This document shows, piece after piece, positions 22,530-22,826 of a stretch of DNA of 22,826 nt (position 1 is the stretch's first letter; every line of letters starts with the position of its first letter). Location: NCBI GenBank assembly GCA_900766915.1, contig CAAFXE010000127.1, forward strand, positions 1 to 22,826. Direction: 5' to 3'. This stretch comes from Lachnospiraceae bacterium (GTDB taxonomy: Bacteria > Bacillota > Clostridia > Lachnospirales > Lachnospiraceae). Under the pieces are notes generated by a model. That model ran no database searches and was not told the origin of the DNA. It worked only from the letters and a program-made list of their open reading frames with translations. Made by a program: the position numbers and the translations under genes.

Positions 22530-22627
22530 ATTCTATTTTTTTGAAAATGGCTCTATCATATAAGATTGGGTGACTCTGCCACCATATAATACTCAGTAGA
22601 TGGATTATTTTAAAGGAGTGTAATTTT

Positions 22628-22795
22628 ATGTCAAATAAAATATTAGTCGTTGATGATGAAATGGAAATTGCTGATTTAATCGAAGTGTATTTGAAGAACG
22701 AAAATTATATCGTATATAAATTTTACAATGGTCAAGATGCTTTAAAATGTATGGAAGAAACATCTATCGATCTTGCAATCTTAGATATTATGCTT
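22628..22795 (+). CDS. VanR-like response regulator (3' partial)
   Basis: 56 residues before the adapter cuts it off. It has AAAGGAG about 10 bases upstream. The receiver domain start is clear: KILVVDDEMEIADLIEVYL with acidic pocket Asp9-Asp10, and phosphoacceptor Asp53 in LAILDIML. KNENYIVYKFYNGQDALKC is close in pattern to VanR-type OmpR-family regulators of Firmicutes. A DNA-binding domain, and perhaps a sensor kinase gene, should follow. Whether van resistance genes lie next to it cannot be seen; many such regulators have no link to vancomycin. Confidence 0.8.
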
Positions 22796-22826
22796 AGATC
22801 GGAAGAGCACACGTCTGAACTCCAGT
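22796..22826 (+). other. Illumina TruSeq adapter (sequencing artefact)
   Basis: The final 31 bases begin AGATCGGAAGAGCACACGTC and continue as the standard TruSeq read-1 adapter. They interrupt the response-regulator gene at a place where the family continues with Pro-Gly-type residues. They are not genomic and should be trimmed. Confidence 0.97.

Noticed and set aside
22373..22573. 66-codon ORF running from the tRNA into the terminators
   Set aside because: It overlaps the T-arm of tRNA-Leu and two terminator hairpins; no ribosome site.
1..22826. CRISPR array
   Set aside because: No regularly spaced repeats were seen; the only near repeats are TR/VR and the 17-bp pair.

Overview
The window is a piece of a low-to-mid GC Firmicutes chromosome, most likely a gut Lachnospiraceae/Clostridia species. 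The signs are strong AAGGAGG-type ribosome sites, near-consensus sigma-A promoters, a spore-coat gene of the CotJC type, a clostridial-type LysA, and tail and lysis modules typical of Clostridia siphophages. Every protein gene reads on the + strand. The last 31 bases (22796-22826) match the Illumina TruSeq adapter and are not genomic.

Region 1 (1 to about 15,610) is the late half of a siphovirus-type prophage. In order it holds the end of a scaffolding protein, major capsid, a set of head-tail connector genes, tail terminator, major tail protein, two tail-assembly chaperone frames joined by a phased A-AAA-AAC slippery site, tape measure, Dit, a Gp37-like tail protein, and baseplate/fibre genes. 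It ends with holin-like genes and a two-domain endolysin.

Region 2 (10,116-13,173, inside the prophage) is a complete diversity-generating retroelement (DGR). It has a variable protein with its VR at the extreme C-terminus, a hairpin just past the VR, an Avd-type accessory protein, the template repeat TR, a structured spacer and a DGR reverse transcriptase. VR differs from TR mostly at template adenines (A to T or G), the mark of mutagenic homing. VR also carries one extra codon and one G-to-T change that the present TR does not explain by adenine mutagenesis alone. The DGR probably diversifies the phage receptor-binding tip.

Region 3 (about 15,576-16,140) is the right phage-host junction. 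Directly after the endolysin the reading frame becomes a CotJC/manganese-catalase gene that lacks its normal N-terminal start. The prophage therefore appears to sit inside a sporulation gene, as skin-type elements do.

Region 4 (16,290-16,640) is a previously unlabelled-looking type I toxin-antitoxin locus. A 25-residue holin-like toxin has its own promoter and shares a bidirectional terminator with a convergent antisense RNA driven by a consensus TTGACA-N17-TATAAT promoter. A 17-bp segment of the antisense RNA is repeated exactly over the ribosome site of the next gene, a glycosyltransferase, so the antitoxin RNA could also pair with that leader.

Region 5 (16,644-22,397) is ordinary chromosome: a GT14-like glycosyltransferase, a split ThrE-type exporter, lysA with a consensus promoter and a very long terminator, a DUF2975/XRE/DUF4173 membrane-regulator operon preceded by an 18-codon leader ORF, and tRNA-Leu(CAA). 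The window ends in the first 56 codons of a VanR-like response regulator.
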